Part shown: one piece after another, positions 5,122 through 5,161 of the stretch | Layout: every line of letters starts with the position of its first letter | Numbering within the stretch: position 1 is the stretch's first letter | NCBI GenBank assembly: GCA_030610515.1 | Contig: JAUWRQ010000126.1 | Coordinates: 1-5,161, forward strand | DNA: 5,161 nucleotides | Source of the DNA: Candidatus Eiseniibacteriota bacterium | Lineage (GTDB): Bacteria > Joyebacterota > Joyebacteria > Joyebacterales > Joyebacteraceae | Direction of reading: 5' to 3' | Program-made: the position numbers and the translations under genes | Notes under the pieces: model-generated | Databases searched by the model: none | Seen by the model: only the letters and a program-made list of their open reading frames with translations | Told to the model about the DNA's origin: nothing

Positions 5122-5161
5122 TCCTCTACGTCACCGACCTGCACGGCGACGCGGTGAAGTA
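5115..5161 (+). CDS. Calcineurin-like metallophosphoesterase, first 15 codons only (cut by window edge)
   Basis: From TTG 5115 the frame reads MRFLYVTDLHGDAVK and runs off the window. A short hydrophobic strand followed by D-x-H-G (Asp8, His10, Gly11) is the first metal-binding motif of calcineurin-like phosphoesterases, where Asp and His bind the dinuclear metal centre. The start is fixed by GGAGG 6 nt upstream. It lies 22 nt after the glycosylase stop, on the same strand, and is probably the next gene of the operon. Substrate and subfamily cannot be judged from 15 residues. Confidence 0.65.
   Translation, partial: MRFLYVTDLHGDAVK

Overview
The window is a piece of a GC-rich bacterial chromosome. 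It carries a tightly packed housekeeping operon on the + strand and the 5' part of a divergent gene on the - strand. The layout is: (i) positions 1-507, minus strand, the N-terminal part of a probable NFACT/RqcH (YloA, FbpA-like) ribosome quality-control protein that runs off the left edge; (ii) 508-705, a divergent intergenic region with a candidate sigma70-type promoter facing each way; (iii) + strand yicC, remA (DUF370), gmk, rpoZ, coaBC, a family-4 Fe-S uracil-DNA glycosylase, and the first 15 codons of a calcineurin-like phosphoesterase that runs off the right edge.

From memory, the order rqcH/yloA - yicC/yloC - remA - gmk - rpoZ - coaBC is the arrangement around yloA-yloI in Bacillus subtilis, except that here the NFACT gene is divergent and the glycosylase sits after coaBC, where Bacillus has priA. 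Gammaproteobacteria keep only parts of this order. RemA, the Bacillus-like order and strong GC bias in third codon positions suggest a GC-rich lineage outside the Proteobacteria, possibly one of the GC-rich candidate phyla (Eisenbacteria/Latescibacterota-like) or a relative. That placement is inference; no marker here settles it.

The operon links RNA turnover (YicC), a DNA-binding regulator (RemA), nucleotide supply (guanylate kinase), transcription (RNA polymerase omega), CoA synthesis (CoaBC) and DNA repair (UDG). Gene junctions are short or overlapping (remA/gmk 4 nt, rpoZ/coaBC 4 nt, coaBC/UDG 11 nt), so translational coupling is likely. The only real internal gap is the ~125 nt between gmk and rpoZ. 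All seven + strand genes appear to start at GTG or TTG, often behind a strong Shine-Dalgarno sequence.

I see no mobile element, CRISPR array, RNA gene or new defence-type system. The points worth a second look are modest: a divergent NFACT domain ending in a tandem-repeat linker, a Cys-to-Ser change at a functionally important CoaC position, a long disordered N-terminal extension on the glycosylase, and a duplicated ribosome-binding/TTG segment at the glycosylase/phosphoesterase junction that creates a 9-codon leader ORF.
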